From Armigeres subalbatus (taxonomy: Eukaryota > Arthropoda > Insecta > Diptera > Culicidae), in NCBI RefSeq assembly GCF_024139115.2, contig NC_085141.1, forward strand, positions 374,572,995 to 374,636,994: a stretch of 64,000 nt of DNA. The letters run 5' to 3'. Under the pieces are notes generated by a model. That model was not told the origin of the DNA. It searched no databases and saw only the letters and a list, made by a program, of their open reading frames with translations. Shown here piece by piece: positions 39,869-53,097 of this stretch (positions within the stretch are counted from its first letter, which is position 1; each line of letters opens with the position of its first letter). The position numbers and the translations under genes are program-made.

Positions 39869-40581
39869 AGGGGAACTGGGGGTAGGACGCCCACGTTAAG
39901 GAAAATGCCATTTTTATCAATGAAAACCACCATTTTTGCCAGTTTTCATCAGCGCATACTGAAGAACAGCATATCTGCGACTGACTACCGATAACAGATA
40001 TCTAATTGTCCATTTTATTGCACAGAAATTTGATTTTAAAAGCACCCGAAAAAATGATTTTGAAACCATGCGGGGTGAGATGCGCCAGTGGATGGGTTAA
40101 AACGCGCATGTGCTTATCGTACTGATTTTCATTTTAATTGCCTACATTAAGGCAATTAACCGAATGTTTCAGCTGTTTCGGTCATACGAAATGAGCATGG
40201 GCGTAATGCCCCACACCGACCTCAGAAGTTTGAAGGCCCATAAAATCGTTTTAAAACCATTTTTGACGACGATTTCGTGTGGAACATAAAGAACACGAGT
40301 AAGCAGCATGGCTCATGGCTCAATTATTAATTTATCAATGTATAACAGCGACAGAAAGACTAAATTCCACCGATCTAGAATTGCATCAAAACACGCAAAA
40401 ATCGTTTTGTCGAGTTTTTCATGTATAACTAGAGAAAAATCATGAAATATATGTATCCAATGGCAATATTTTTCATTGCTTTATCGTATAGACTATTGAA
40501 AATAATCAAAATGGGGATATTTAACCTTATTCAGGGGTGGCGCGTTTTAACCCCTATGGGCGTGCTACCCCCACTTCCCCT
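39869..40581. mobile_element. ~713-bp TIR element (AGGGGAACTGGGGGTAG ends)
   Basis: The left AGGGGAACTGGGGGTAGGAC matches the inverted right AGGGGAAGTGGGGGTAGCAC. Inside are further GTGAGATGCGCC and TTAAAACGCGC motifs, typical of non-autonomous mosquito elements. The target duplication is unclear. Confidence 0.7.
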
Positions 40582-41978
40582 ACGTGGAATAGCCGTTTGG
40601 AAACGTAAGGGCGTAACTGTAATGATAGATTTCTTTTAATCATTGTTTTTAAGTTTGGTAATTGAGTCGTCTTCGAATTCGGCAATTGCGTGCTTTAGCA
40701 AGTATGCGTGCAAGTATGCGTGCTTTAGAGCCGTCGCACTAAGGGGTAACTAGACCAAAATTATATTTCGGCGTTCTCTGGTAGGTTTTGCATCTTTGAT
40801 GCAAAAAACATAGTAACAATCGATTTTCGAACATTTTTACAGGTGCAAATTCACCTTCCAGTGATAAATTATCTTTCTTAATATGTTCAAAAATTGAACA
40901 AAGTTATTATAAACTGATACAGAAGCGACAGCTCCATGACAGTTCATTTGTTTACTCGCTTTTGTCCTTATTTTGCGTGGGAAACGTGAAAAATGAAAAT
41001 CACGCATAGCATTGTATAAGGCCTATTACAGAAAGGTAAACATTAATCGATGCAAAACAAAACTTTTAATTTTCAACTCATATTTCACAAGCTTATTATA
41101 TTTTTAGCAGCGAAAGCTTCCCAGAACGTACAAACAACACTTACCAAGTAACATTTTTTGTTTTATGACGTTATTCAAAACCATAATGTGCTCTTCATGG
41201 CTACCATAAAACCAGCATAAAACCAAAATGATACTGGGGTTATTACCCATGCATAACATATCGGAAACTTCGAAATTGATTAAACAAAAGTCTTGTTTTT
41301 GCACGCTTATGGGTCGTTCATAAACTCTTTGCTTTGCTCATATTGTTTACCAAAACATGGGATCGATTATTTTTGGAGAGGAAATGTTTCTTTCTATGGA
41401 TTCGAGACGAAGAAAATTCGGAAAATTTACTGTTTTGGTCCTAGTTACAAGGTTGCCTCAAGTGGTTACTTCACTTAAGACCAGGGTATGCAAAACAACA
41501 ACATTGCCAATGACAACAACATTGTCCTCTCTTGTAAATATTGGGACATACTCAACTCGCAATAAGCATTTGTCCCAAACTGCAACAGAATAGGAAAATG
41601 ATCGCCTGCCGCGGGTTTTCGGCGTTGTTTTTGGTTAAATAAGTATCAGTTATCAATGCTTAGACATAAACTTAACCTGTTAACGTTATTTGTATACTTT
41701 TGAAATATGCAAGTTATCGCATTTTGAAAAGTTTACAACAATTACCTCTCCATGATTGTTGCAGATAAAATGAAACGGAACATTGTCTGTATCCTCTGCA
41801 GATGAGGACAAAGGCTTATCGCTATTCTCTTTTGTTGCTTGTTTTTTGCATTTTTCAGTGTTTCTATTTAGCTTGAAGCGGCACCTGCTCATTTTATCCC
41901 CTACCCCATCTTATGTCCATGCTCCAACTTGTCTACATTATTTCAACTAGTTATCGAGTTATATCGAGATTTACATAA
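40582..41978. other. No gene recognised
   Basis: AT-rich sequence. Short open frames such as 41357-41593 and 41686-41892 (minus) show no domain I recognise. Confidence 0.35.
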
Positions 41979-41986
41979 GTGTTGTC

Positions 41987-42507
41987 CAGGGCTGACAATC
42001 GTCATCGTCATAGCACGAAATGCCACAGTAGCGACGAGTTGCATTGTCTTCATTGCTACTCTACACATCGTCAATGACGCGCACGACGTTAGCTTTCGTC
42101 GTATAACCAAATCGTCTTGACGACATCGAAGAACGAAGACTTCATACCATTATTCTTCAAGCGGCAGCTGCCATGCGAAGATTTTTACTAATTCTTTGTA
42201 ATAATGAATTTGAAGCAACGTATGAAAGCTTTATGAATGTTATCGATACATTTATGTTACCAAATTTCCTACTATTTGTTTATTTGAGACGCTATTATGT
42301 TTTTAACCAGTTCGTCTATAATGACGTGCAATCAATTGTGTGAAGAAGTGACGACGAAAATCGTCATAGCTTTTGGCTGCGCGACTATCGTCGTGGTACG
42401 CATGCGGCGCGAAGAAAACGAATAGGTGTTGCGTCGTGCAATGTTATGACGAAGACTAAATTTTTTTCGCTTTCTTCATACGACGAGAATGACTATTGTC
42501 AGCCCTG
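41987..42507. mobile_element. 521-bp hAT-like element, 8-bp TSD
   Basis: Ends CAGGGCTGACAATCGTC and, inverted, CAGGGCTGACAATAGTC. GTGTTGTC is duplicated perfectly at 41979-41986 and 42508-42515. The inside is rich in CGTCGT/ACGACG words and has no transposase. Confidence 0.92.
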
Positions 42508-42515
42508 GTGTTGTC

Positions 42516-43551
42516 AATGCAATCGCCTAATTCAATACAATTGTTATTTTGATTTTTCATAAGATTGGTTAGTGGGAAGGAGACGAAAGATAATGGACCA
42601 TGCGCATTGCGCAATGTTATGTAGAGATTCAAATGGGCAGCAGATGCCCCAAACTAATTAATATCTGAGCGTTAGGTTACAAAATTGTATTAAATTTTTT
42701 TTTAATCGGCTCCGTAACGCCCGACAGCATTTGAGCCTACCAAATAAACGAATGAATAACAAAAAAAGAGTATGTTACTATTGTATTCAATCATGTCTAT
42801 GTGTCAAATGCTTCGAAAGTCAGTAAAAGTTATCTGCGGAAATTTTCTGCCAATATACTGTTGAAAACAATGGCGGAAAGTATGAAAACAACCTATTCTG
42901 AAGCTACTCGAAAATTCGTTTGCGGACGAATGCGGATGATCTTTAACCTGCAATAGAAAGATGGAAGCCTATATTTTCATGTGCATACAATCTCGTTGCG
43001 GAATACGATGTAGTACTTCCATTTATTTAATAATGAGGTTTGTTAAGAAAAGTCAAATACTTGATGTTTTTTTTTTATATGAAAAAATACCTTAATGTTA
43101 AATAGAATTTATTTCAACTCATGGAAGTCCTGGGGCAGTTCATAAATGATGTTTTGTGTACTATAAACCTAACATTATATGTGTTGTTTAGGTTTGTCAC
43201 CAGTGGTAACTGATCTTTGTCTTACGGCATCAAATTACCATGATTTTTGATAGGTTGTCATTAATACTAATAAGGATCAAACGTAAAAATCTCAATGACA
43301 CATAATGGAGATAATATTGAAGAATATTCTAAAAATGTAATACCATGTAAAAGTTCAAAAAACGAGAATGGGGTTTTGGCCAGCCATTTGTTCTAGCTAC
43401 CCCATCGTGCGTCGCTTCGTCCAATTTTTGGTCAAGTTTCAGTTGCTATCACCGATAACACGGAACTATTATTGAATTTCGACGATTAATACCCTACGAC
43501 TATTTTACGGATCCCGACACCCAATCTTTCTACGACCTCATCGATCGAGGC
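42516..43551. other. No gene recognised
   Basis: AT-rich, no coding domain or clear element ends seen. Confidence 0.35.
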
Positions 43552-44897
43552 TAGGGATGCCTGATTTAAAAAAAATCGATTAACGAGAAATCGATTATTT
43601 TTTCCGTGCCTTTCGATTGCTTCGATTAATCGACAGCAGCTAATCGATTATTTTTAAAATATTTGAAAATTTGAAAATATGCACTATGTTTCGTTATTGT
43701 ATGATTTTCAAGAACTTCATAGTTATTTCCGAAGAAATGTTTTTCTAAAAACGTTTTTCGTTTCTCGAAATCCGTTTTATTAATTATAGAATGTTGATTA
43801 AGTTGTGTATGGATGGTTCTGAATGATTAAACAATTCACATAGTTATTCGAAGTTTCAAGACTATAAGCCATTTTATAGAAAGCTCAAATGACAGGAGGA
43901 GGAGGAGGAGGCCTGGCAGTTTCTTCATACTTTCTGTTTTCACTCAATCAGTTGAAAGAACAATTTGATGACGATATAACGTTCAGTCAGTGAGCTGTTG
44001 AGTGAACGGTTTGGTTGATTGCATCTTTCGCCAGAAGAAAGATTCACGGTTATAGCTCCTGAGTTGAGATCTGATCGTAAGGAAAAATCGAGGTATACAA
44101 ATCGATCGATGCAGTTACGCTATTATGATACTAAGCGCAGAATGTGCTATTTCAACTTGATAAGGCATAGTATACCGACAAAAGTCCTGGTAGATCAGAC
44201 AGATACTCAAGGACGTTATGAGGAAACTTAAACATCTCATAAATGGAATTAATAGTAGGTTAACCATTTTAAGTTTCTAAACTTGGATTGAGTATTCAGA
44301 TGTACAGTACACCCAATCGGCGGTTGTTAGATTTTATAACAATTCTGTGTATGAATCTACCAAAACCTGTATCAGAACTGAGCATATGCGAAATTGTTAG
44401 ATTCTTATACAAGTATTGTATAAGAAACTAACAATTTTGTAAGCTTTTCTAACAATATTTGTTTGAGCGCTTACATTTTTTGTATAAGAATCTAACAATT
44501 TAGCATATGCCCAGTTCTTATATATGTTTTGTTAGATTTTGTTAGAATTGGAATTATTAGGAAATCTAACAACCACCGGTTGGGTGTAGTAAACAATGTG
44601 ACATAGCATCACTTCCGGTTCCGTTGCAATAAGCTCTTTAACATAATTTTTTTCCAAGGCACTTTGAATATCTGAGTTTTTAGGCTTCAGGCTGACACAC
44701 CTTGAAAGGGGTTATACAAAAGCAGTATCGGTAAGCATATTTCCAGTTATTATACAGATTTTGGAAGATACTTATACAGAATTGTAAGAAAATCTGATAT
44801 TCGCTGATTTGGAGTTCGAACCTAAAAAGGGTATAAATTAATTTCTCGATTATTGAGCTTGTTAATCGTTTAATCGATCGATAATCGTACATCTCTA
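43552..44897. mobile_element. Putative hAT-like element (TAGRGATG ends), hosting a nested MITE
   Basis: The left TAGGGATGCCTGATTT, with ATCGATTAA words, faces an inverted right end TAGAGATGTACGATTATCGA. Both terminal regions are dense in ATCGATTAAT. The 8-base flanks do not match, so the duplication has decayed or the ends are misplaced. Confidence 0.5.
44308..44588. mobile_element. 281-bp MITE (TACACCCAA ends)
   Basis: Ends TACACCCAATCGGCGG and, inverted, TACACCCAACCGGTGG, followed by TTGTTAGATTT. The interior repeats TCTAACAA and TATAAGAATCTAACA in both orientations. TA at both ends suggests a TA duplication. A diverged relative may lie at 58241. Confidence 0.8.
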
Positions 44898-45516
44898 TAC
44901 ACAAGGCACAATTAACTAAGCATCGAAGTGTTTCTTGAGCCAGTCAGCAACTTTATTCTCGGTACCAGCAAAATATTCAACGGTACTAAAAATCGCATCT
45001 GAAACGATTCTTGATGTATGTTAACGATCAGCGCAAAGAATCTGGATTACTGCCGTCCGTGATATTTAATAGATCTACAACAAATTTGGAAATATGTGCG
45101 TATTTTTCAGACAAGTTTTGCACATGTGTTATCTAATGAAGAGTTTCGTGATTACCAAATTGAACTCGCAACAATGTGCAATGTGCTACTCATGGATCAA
45201 GCTATCGGTTCTGTTTTTACAATTTTGCAAGCCTATTTGATTGGTAGCTTCTTTAAACCATCCGTGCTAAAATACGATTTTTAAGCTCAAATTCTAATAA
45301 ATACGATTATGTTCGTTTTTTCAATAAATAAAATAATGGAAAAGCTAATTATTTTATTTATGCGTGTGCCTACATAGTTGACTATTTTGTGAGTGAAAAA
45401 TGTAAGTTATATTTGATGGAATTAGAAACAGAGACATTTTAATAAAATTTGAGTTGTTATATCAAAAATTTGGCTTAAGAGCTTTGTAGTAATATGTTTT
45501 GTACGTTATCTTATTC

Positions 45517-45770
45517 TTCTTTATATGCATAAAATGAATTTCTGTCTGCCTGACCATGTTCATAGACTCGGAAACTACTGAACCGATCAGCGTGAAAATT
45601 TGGATGCAGAGGTTTTTGGGGCCGGGAAATGTTCTTAAGGTGGTTGGAGACTCCTCCCCCTATGGAAAGGGGGGCTCCCATACAAATGAAACAGAAATTT
45701 CTGCATAACTCGAGAACTAATAAGATAATAAATTAGTTTTAGGCGACACGAAGATCGTTGGGTCTGCTAG
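45517..45770 (+). mobile_element. Helitron-like short element, copy 2
   Basis: It begins near TTTATATGCATAAAATGAAT and TTCTGTCTGCCTG and ends TCGTTGGGTCTGCTAG|T. Internal phrases ACTACTGAACCGATCAG and TTTTTGGGGCCGGG are shared with the 55490 copy. Confidence 0.6.
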
Positions 45771-45771
45771 T

Positions 45772-46440
45772 TTCTAATAAAAGTGAAAATTCACAGAAAA
45801 ATTGTATTGTTTAAACTTCTTACTATTTGGTTGGAACGAAAAAATGTTGAAAAACTTTGCATCCTTTTTTTTTTGTTTTCTAAAAACAAGTTTTTGACAG
45901 TTATACTCTTTTGCGTTTGACCCCCTAATTTTGTAAGGCACATTAAGTGAAATGAAAAGAATTTCATTGAATTTATAGCTCCTCGGACGCATATTATTAT
46001 ATGTTCAAAGTTTATTTCAGTAAATGTTATAATTCGCCGATTATTGATGTGTTGAATCTTTACATGATTTGTATGATACGAAAAATAATGAAAACTTTAG
46101 AGTATATTTTTTCAGAAGTAAGTTTTTGTCTCCCTTACATGCCTTTGGGTCTCTACAAATCGTATTAAATAGCTGTATTTAAATGAACTTTTAAATAAAT
46201 TATGGAATTTTGTTTCTTTTTTGTTTGGTTTATGACTAATACTTTTGACAAAAATGAATGTATCATCTTCATCTTTTATCTTCCAATTGCAACGTTTGTC
46301 GAATTTCATTTTAATAGGAATAATTCTTTTCAAAACACATATCTACATAAAAAAAGTTATTTTTTCACCTCGTTTCTCGCACGTCAAACACCTCATCCGT
46401 CCTCACCTCGCTACATATAGAGAAATTCTCACCCCGACTC
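45772..46440. other. AT-rich, no gene recognised
   Basis: Low-complexity AT-rich DNA with no domain or element ends identified. Confidence 0.4.
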
Positions 46441-47730
46441 ATTCGCTAAAAATAGCATTTCTCCGGTGCATCATTTTCAAATTCACGCCTGACAACGACG
46501 CGGGCACTGACTGACTGGCTGCTTGGCTGGCAACCAACGCAACGCTCCATCCTGCCATCATCGCAGTCTCCGACCGACCTGTGCGGATCGGTTGCATAAT
46601 TTTGGAAAAAGAATTCACCACCCACCGACCAACAAACACGGCTGCTGGTCGGTTGCACACGTTCCTCAAGATTTTTTTTTCGCGCTCTTGCCACACCTCT
46701 CGGAACATTCCACCGTGCGTCTCCATCGTTTATGTTGTTTATGTGTGTTCCATTTCGCCTGCTGTGACTGCTTTGCCAGCGCACTTTGGGGTTCGAAAAT
46801 AGCACATTTATTTTTTATTTGGGAAGGACACTCGAATGACTCGTCGCGAATGTGACAGGATCTCCATTTGTTTTTTTAGATCTTCTTGACTCAATAACGC
46901 ACACAAATGTTCTGCCATCTCTCCACACTCCACTTTCGACCTTGCTTTGTTTTTCACTTGTTATTTTCTATTTTTCTTATTGAATTCGATGGTCACACTC
47001 TGTTTTTGTTCCAAATCGTTCAGAAGAATAGTATTCACCCGATTTCGTATCACTTTAGCAAAACTGATCTTCTCCAGAAAATCAGTCCTGGAGCGCTTAT
47101 CCGGAAAATGTTAGAGTCCCACAGCTCGACCCGAGGAACCTTCAACTCAGCGGAAACTGACTGCACCGCGCAAAAATGCACTCTTGGAGGCTGTACGATC
47201 GGCACCAGGGATCCTAGAAGACTGATCGAGTCTAGCCTTGGCGGGATAGCAAAAATCTCCAAGCCACCCTTTTTTTTGCCTAGCTACTCACTTTCACACG
47301 GTTCCTATGGGTCCTAAACTACACACGTCGAAGTATCGCAGATAGGGACAAAAAAGTACACACCGAGGGGGAAAAGTATCTCCGACTACCAACCGCGTCG
47401 TAATTCGAATGATTGAATGGGGTAGCGTGCACTCGGTAGTCTATGTATCGGGCTGCACACGGCACTCAACTTCTTTTTACGGCCAAAAACACCGCCGCCG
47501 CGCGAACAACTCCGGTCTCTTTCGTGCACGGCGGAATTGTTGTTGGACGGGACTCCCGGGCTCCCCTTTGCGGGACAAAGTTGGAACGAGGTCCGTTCCG
47601 TTCGGTGGTGCCTACCAACACAAGTTTGGGACGCGGGTCGGGGTGGCATTACTCACACCTCTCGGCACCGGTGGCATTTTCACATTTAGCCATAGTAGCT
47701 CGAAGGAAGCCTAAGGTAGCGAGTGCATTA
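46441..47730 (-). promoter_or_regulatory. GC-rich unique block, candidate promoter and first exon of Mlp84B
   Basis: This 1.3 kb stands out from its AT-rich, repeat-filled surroundings. It is GC-rich, shows no transposon ends, and has open frames on both strands without any domain, as 5' UTR and promoter DNA often does. On the minus strand, GAAA|GTGAGT at 47292 is donor-like and could join the acceptor at 34051. A perfect MEF2 consensus lies at its left edge. The assignment to Mlp84B is inference; it could belong to another gene. Confidence 0.3.
46446..46455. promoter_or_regulatory. MEF2-consensus site CTAAAAATAG
   Basis: It matches YTAWWWWTAR exactly. Fly Mlp84B is reported to depend on Mef2. 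Such decamers occur by chance every several kb in AT-rich DNA, so this is only suggestive. Confidence 0.3.
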
Positions 47731-48383
47731 TCGAACAATGTCATATAAATTGTATGTATAAGTGACAATGGAATATTTCAGATGTTTTATTTATAAAATT
47801 TTGAAAAGAATTTCTGCTCTTTGGCGCGCTCCGGGAGGAGATAAACTTATCGATTTGCTCTAAAGCTTTGCTCGGATAAATAGGGATAATAAAAGTGGTG
47901 CTCATCCTGAACGTAAGTAGAAAAATAGTAACCAATCGTCCTCGTGATGTTGGCTTTCAAAAATGCTTCGAAAAGTAGAAGCCTTTGCTCAGGAAGGCAA
48001 ATATCAATGAAAGCCTAGATGTTGCATGAAAGAATATTTCCCAGCCAATTAGTTCTGAACAAGTATTGTTGGGACAAACGAGAGCTAAGTATGAACTAGA
48101 AATCGCAATTAGATGGCAAATACCTCCACGGTGTGCCTGTGACCGTTTTTAACGAAAAAAAATGTCCATCCATTCTGAACTCGCCTTTCGAAAGATATAA
48201 TATCCAGGCGTCTGCTATGAAAATTTCAAAATATTTCATCTAGGGAATCTAAAGTTATAGCAGTTACAAATTTATTAGTTTTTGCGTTCGATATTTCACT
48301 AATATGCAACCATTCATTCATTCATTTAGTTTACATCTAAACAGCACTCAATCAACACTGAATCAACAATTTGACGTCACAAC
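47731..48383. other. No gene recognised
   Basis: AT-rich spacer between the GC-rich block and the RTE remnant. Confidence 0.35.
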
Positions 48384-50085
48384 TCACAATACACGGTTCG
48401 AGGCCGCATCTCTCCATCCTCGGATACGCCCCTCGCTCGCCAAGTCGTTTTGCACCTGCTCTGCCCACCCCGCTCGCTGCGCTCCACGCGCGAACACCAT
48501 CTTTGCAGGGTTGCTGTCCGGCATTCTTGCAACAAGCCCTGCCCATCGTGCCCTTCCGGCTTCAGCTATCTTCTGGATACTGGGTTCGCCGTAGAGCTGG
48601 ACGAGCTCGTGGTTTATTCTTCGCCGCCACGAACCGTCTTCTTGCACAACGCCAAAGATGGTCCTAAGCACCTGTCTCTCGAATACTCCGAGTGCTTGCA
48701 AGTCTTCCTCGAGCATTGTCCATATTTCATGCCGTAGAGGACTACCGGTCTTATCAGCGTCTTGTACATGACACATTTGGTGCGGTGGCGAATCTTTTTT
48801 AACCGCAGTTTCTTCTGGAGCCCTTAGTAGGCCCGACTTCCACAGATGATGCCTCTTTGTATTTCACTACTAACATTGTTATCAGCCGTTAGCAAGGATC
48901 TAAGGTAGACGAATTCCTCGACCACCTCGAGGGTATCCCCGTCTATCGTAACACTGTTTCCCAGGCGGGCCCTGTCGCGCTCGGTTCCGCCCACAAACAT
49001 ATACTTTGTCTTTGACACATTCACCACCAGTCCAACTTTTGTTGCTTCACATTTCAGGCGGGTATACAGTTTTGCCACCTTTGGAAATGTTCGGCGAAAA
49101 TGTCCATGTCATCTGCGAGACAAATAAATTGACTGGATCTGTTGAAAATCGTACCACGGTTGTTACACACGGCTCTCCACATGGCATCTTATAGCGCAAT
49201 ATTGAACAACAGGCACGAAAGTCCATCTTAGTTTTAGTCCCCGGCGTGATTCGAACGAACTGGAGTGTTCGCCCGAAATCTTCACACAGTTTTGCACACC
49301 TTCCAGAATCTGTCTGCACTCTTCGTCGAACCAATCGTTCCGTCGACTTCGCCCCACATATCCGACTTTGTTCTCCACTGCGTCGTTAATGGCTGCTTTG
49401 ACTGTATTCCAGCAGTCCTCAAGAGGGCCCCCATCGAGCTCACCCTCTTCCGGCAACGCTGCCTCGAGATGCTGCGCGTATGCAGTGGCGACATCAGGTT
49501 GCTTCAGTCGCTATAGGTCGTACAGTGGCGGTCGTCGGTACCGATATGTCCTGACGATATGTCCTGACGTCGATAATGTCACGATATGTCCTGACGTCGA
49601 TAATGTCGGAGAAGTGCCGTCCATCAATCAGAACGTGGTCGATTTGTGATCCTGTCTGCAGTGGTGATCTCCAGGTGTACCGATACGGGAGGCTGTGTTG
49701 GAAGCAGGTGCTGTGAATGGCCATATTCTTGCAGGCGGCGAAATCAATTAGCCGTAGGCCGTTTTCGTTCGTCAGCCGGTGAGCGCTGAACTTCCCAATA
49801 GTCGTCTAAACTCCTCCTCTTGGTCAACCTGAGCGTTCAAATCTCTTATGATGATTCTGACGTCGTGGCTTGGGCAGCTGTCGTACTCACGTTCCAGCTG
49901 CGCGTAGAATGCGTCCTTATCATCATCAGTGCTTCCGGAGTGTGGGCTACGAACGAACGAACCGAGTTTCCAATCGCTAGTCCCTTTTCGTCGCAGTGGT
50001 ATTCGCCGATGGTTCCGGTCCGTTCTCTCTTGTTGATTGTTCGTTGCGTATGTTTTTTTTTAAGGCTGGCCTGCAGAGCCTAACA
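48384..50085 (-). pseudogene. RTE-clade non-LTR retrotransposon remnant
   Basis: Read on the minus strand from 50085 down, it has endonuclease pieces (IIRDLNAQVDQEEEFRRLLG, then TWRSPLQTGSQIDHVLIDGR), a linker (KAAINDAVENKVG), a reverse-transcriptase scrap with LADDMDI (motif C) and VNVSKTKYMFVGG, and the C-terminal TMLEEDLQALGVFERQVLRT and GEPSIQKIAEAGRARWAG. Motifs A and B of reverse transcriptase are missing between about 49260 and 49160, and frames shift several times. The wording is characteristic of mosquito RTE elements. It lies just upstream of the candidate Mlp84B promoter. Confidence 0.88.
49549..49606. repeat. Short tandem duplication inside the RTE endonuclease
   Basis: CGATATGTCCTGACGTCGAT, continuing AATGTC, is present twice in a row, duplicating about nine codons after the DHVLIDGR motif. 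Confidence 0.85.
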
Positions 50086-52100
50086 CCAAACCCCCTAAAT
50101 TTCCGGAGGACCATTCCTCCTTATTCCCGGTAGACGATGGTGCGCAGTTTCACTTAGAGTCCCTCGCTGGCACTCGGTCGATGATCAGTCGCCCCTAACA
50201 TTGAGAACAGACGCTGTTGTGAGCCGATCCTGACATGGAGAACAGACGCTCAGTAAGATTTGTACCTCCGGAGAGGAGCAAAAGCCCCCTTTCCCTATCA
50301 GCATACGACCATAGTTCCCACCGGGGTTGGTTACCCGATCTTCCCTATATTTGCTCGTATTCCGGTCAGCATCACGGGAAGGTAGCGATAGGAGTTGCTG
50401 GGTAAGAGGCTAAGGACCGCGAGATGGGGTCTTTTTTATTCCTTCAGGTACGCGAAGTACCAATGGTATTCTTTACCCAGCATTTGTCGTGCCACCCGGT
50501 GGGCATATTGGTTCCGAATTTTCTTACATAAGGCTTGTACGCGACAAAATCTGGACATCCGTATACACAGGTATACACGAATAACTTTTGAAATACCTCA
50601 TCAACAGGTGAAATATTTTGTATAGTGATGAACGAAAAACTGTTCTTTCTGGAAATAATATTTTAATTGGTATCACAAGTACTTAGAGGATAATGGTGTC
50701 GAAAGAGTAGCAGGATTGAAAAGCAATTATTGTGTACGATCACAATTAAAATCCGGATTTCTCGAACCGAAAACTTGCTAAAAAATTTTCGTTTTCTTGG
50801 AAGCACTGTTCATAGAGTTTGAAAATTATTTGATGCTCATTCGACAACATCAAAGATGTCAGAAAGTGCAACAAAAACATATTTTATGAAGGAAGGTGGG
50901 AAGGTAAACATTGCAGAAAATCAATTGGCGCGGGATCGATCGCATTGGTTGTTCGGGAGAACGGAAAGTAAAAAAAACTGATTTCTGCATCGAAGAGCAG
51001 ACAATTTATTAGTGCGGGATCGGTCGTGTTGTAAAAGCTTATTAAACGAAGCATATTGATTTCGCGTTGGATTGATTTGAAACACGGTTTTCGTCTTTGT
51101 GTCTTGAAAATAACTTCGCTCACAATAAATATTTAGTCGCTTACCAAGGTGAATTACCTTTTCAACTAACCTTTCTCTTCAACTATTCCTTTCTCGTAGC
51201 GCTCACGGAGATGCAGAGGATTCCTCGGTTTCTTGTAGCAAGCAGTGTTGAACTAATTTTCCTCTCCTAATCCTAAATTGACTGCGAGGCGAGGACGTGA
51301 CCGGCATCGTTAGTGGTCTTGAATTAATGAAACTCCAAAACATGGTACAGTGAGAATAGTTTACTAATCCCAAAAAGGCTATTAAATTGGAGAGCTGTGC
51401 ATTTTTGTTGTTTCTCTGCCAATCACGACTAGCAACTGCGATGTGTAAGTCAATCAATCTAAGCTGAGCTGCATCTGGACAAGGAATGTCGGTATTTGAC
51501 TGCATCTTTTATTTATTTTTTATTTTTCAAGTTATGTCCAGTATTTGTCGCAAACAAGCCTTATATAAAAAACGCATTTTCTGACGCATTTTTTTAAGAT
51601 GATCTATCTGATGCAATTAATTGAATACAATTTGATTTCACCACAGTATAAACAATAATAATATCTTTTGTTTGATTCGGAGCGGGTGAACAAGTTACGA
51701 AATATGATTTCGTGTAGCGTTTGATTTCACCGGTCGATTCACTCCAATTCGTAAGTTTATTATATTTTATTATGAAATAAACAATAACAATGAAATAACA
51801 ATAACCATGGGAATGTCAAAGATGTAAATCTTGCAAATTATTTTGAAAACAATCATCAGATTTAACCAAAACAAATAGTAAACGAAACACATGATGTTTA
51901 TTTTCGTACAATAACAACGGACGGTAATGAGCTACCGTCCGTGGACATGGTGACTATTGTCAAACACCTTGTGATAGTATAGGACGCCAGGGGGTGGAGT
52001 AGACGTCAAATGGAAATCAATAATGGGCTAGGAGAACCGGATGAATGCTGTCATCTAAGTAGAAGTAGAATCATCAAAATTTACCATGGCAAGGTATAGC
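50086..52100. other. Repeat-like GC-richer part, then AT-rich, no gene
   Basis: 50086-50560 is GC-richer (CCTCCGGAGAGGAGC, GGTTGGTTACCCGATCTTCC) and could be untranslated sequence of a retrotransposon, possibly the RTE element. The remainder is AT-rich without recognised features. Confidence 0.4.
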
Positions 52101-52756
52101 CAATGCACACTGGGCCACGGGGCGGAGCTAGCCCGACAAAATACCTTGGAGCTTAGGGGATGCGTAATTTTGTGTTGGTGTCTTCGGAAGAGTGTCGTGT
52201 TTTGAAAAATATGAAGCTCAGTGTCGAGCATTAGTTCAAATTTTCGCCGCATAGGTGGCGATGCAATACAAACTTTTTGTTTTACGTTTTAGAGCTTTGG
52301 TGTCTTCGGCAAAGTTGTAGAACGTAAAAAATAACTGTAGTCGCCGAAGACACCTATGCTCTATGTCTTCAAATTGCTGAGATATAGTTAAAATTGTAAA
52401 ATTTCATTGATTTTTATATTTCTCGCACTATTTTACCCAAAATTGCAAAAAAAGCTAATCACACGCGGTAGAACTAACTGATTTACACAACTGATTATGG
52501 TTATGGTCCATGCTTGAGTTGTTTTTACTGTAACTTGGTATAAAAGTATCATAGAGTTAGGGAAGTTATTGAATTCGAAACATTAAACTATCATATTAAG
52601 ATAAAGGAACCGATCAGAGTAGTCCATATTTTTATCGAGTAACAAAACACACAGTACAAATCATCGGATAAATGCAATCTAAACGCATAACATGATTGAC
52701 ATTTTTAGTCATATATATTTGTTTACGATAAATTCAGTCTTACTACTAGGATGTTC

Positions 52757-53097
52757 AATTGGGTTGTTTAGCAAAGAAAAATATGAGATTTTTTATAGTC
52801 TAACATAAAAGCATGCTTAGCTAATCTCGAACAAATTTTTATTTTGTTTGTAAACCTTTTATTTACATTTTTATACAGCAAACAATAAGCCATTTCAATC
52901 GATAGAATGACAATAACATTCATAGAATGACAGTTGGCCCATGCAGCATAAGAACATTTTTTAATCCCATATAAATTTAAAATGCAAATTAAAAATAGTT
53001 CCGTGGCTCAAAAAATTCTGAAAAATTGGGGATAGGCTTAGTTTTTTATGCAGATTCAGAATATGTAAAAACATATATACCACTAAACAACCCAATT
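52757..53097. mobile_element. ~340-bp TIR element nested in the 52105 element
   Basis: AATTGGGTTGTTTAG and its exact inverse CTAAACAACCCAATT define the ends. The interior is AT-rich, with weaker internal inversion. Confidence 0.75.

Noticed and set aside
46439..47714. Several overlapping frames of 70-136 aa on both strands
   Set aside because: They lack domains and overlap one another; GC-rich sequence lacks stops. Kept only as a candidate promoter/leader region.
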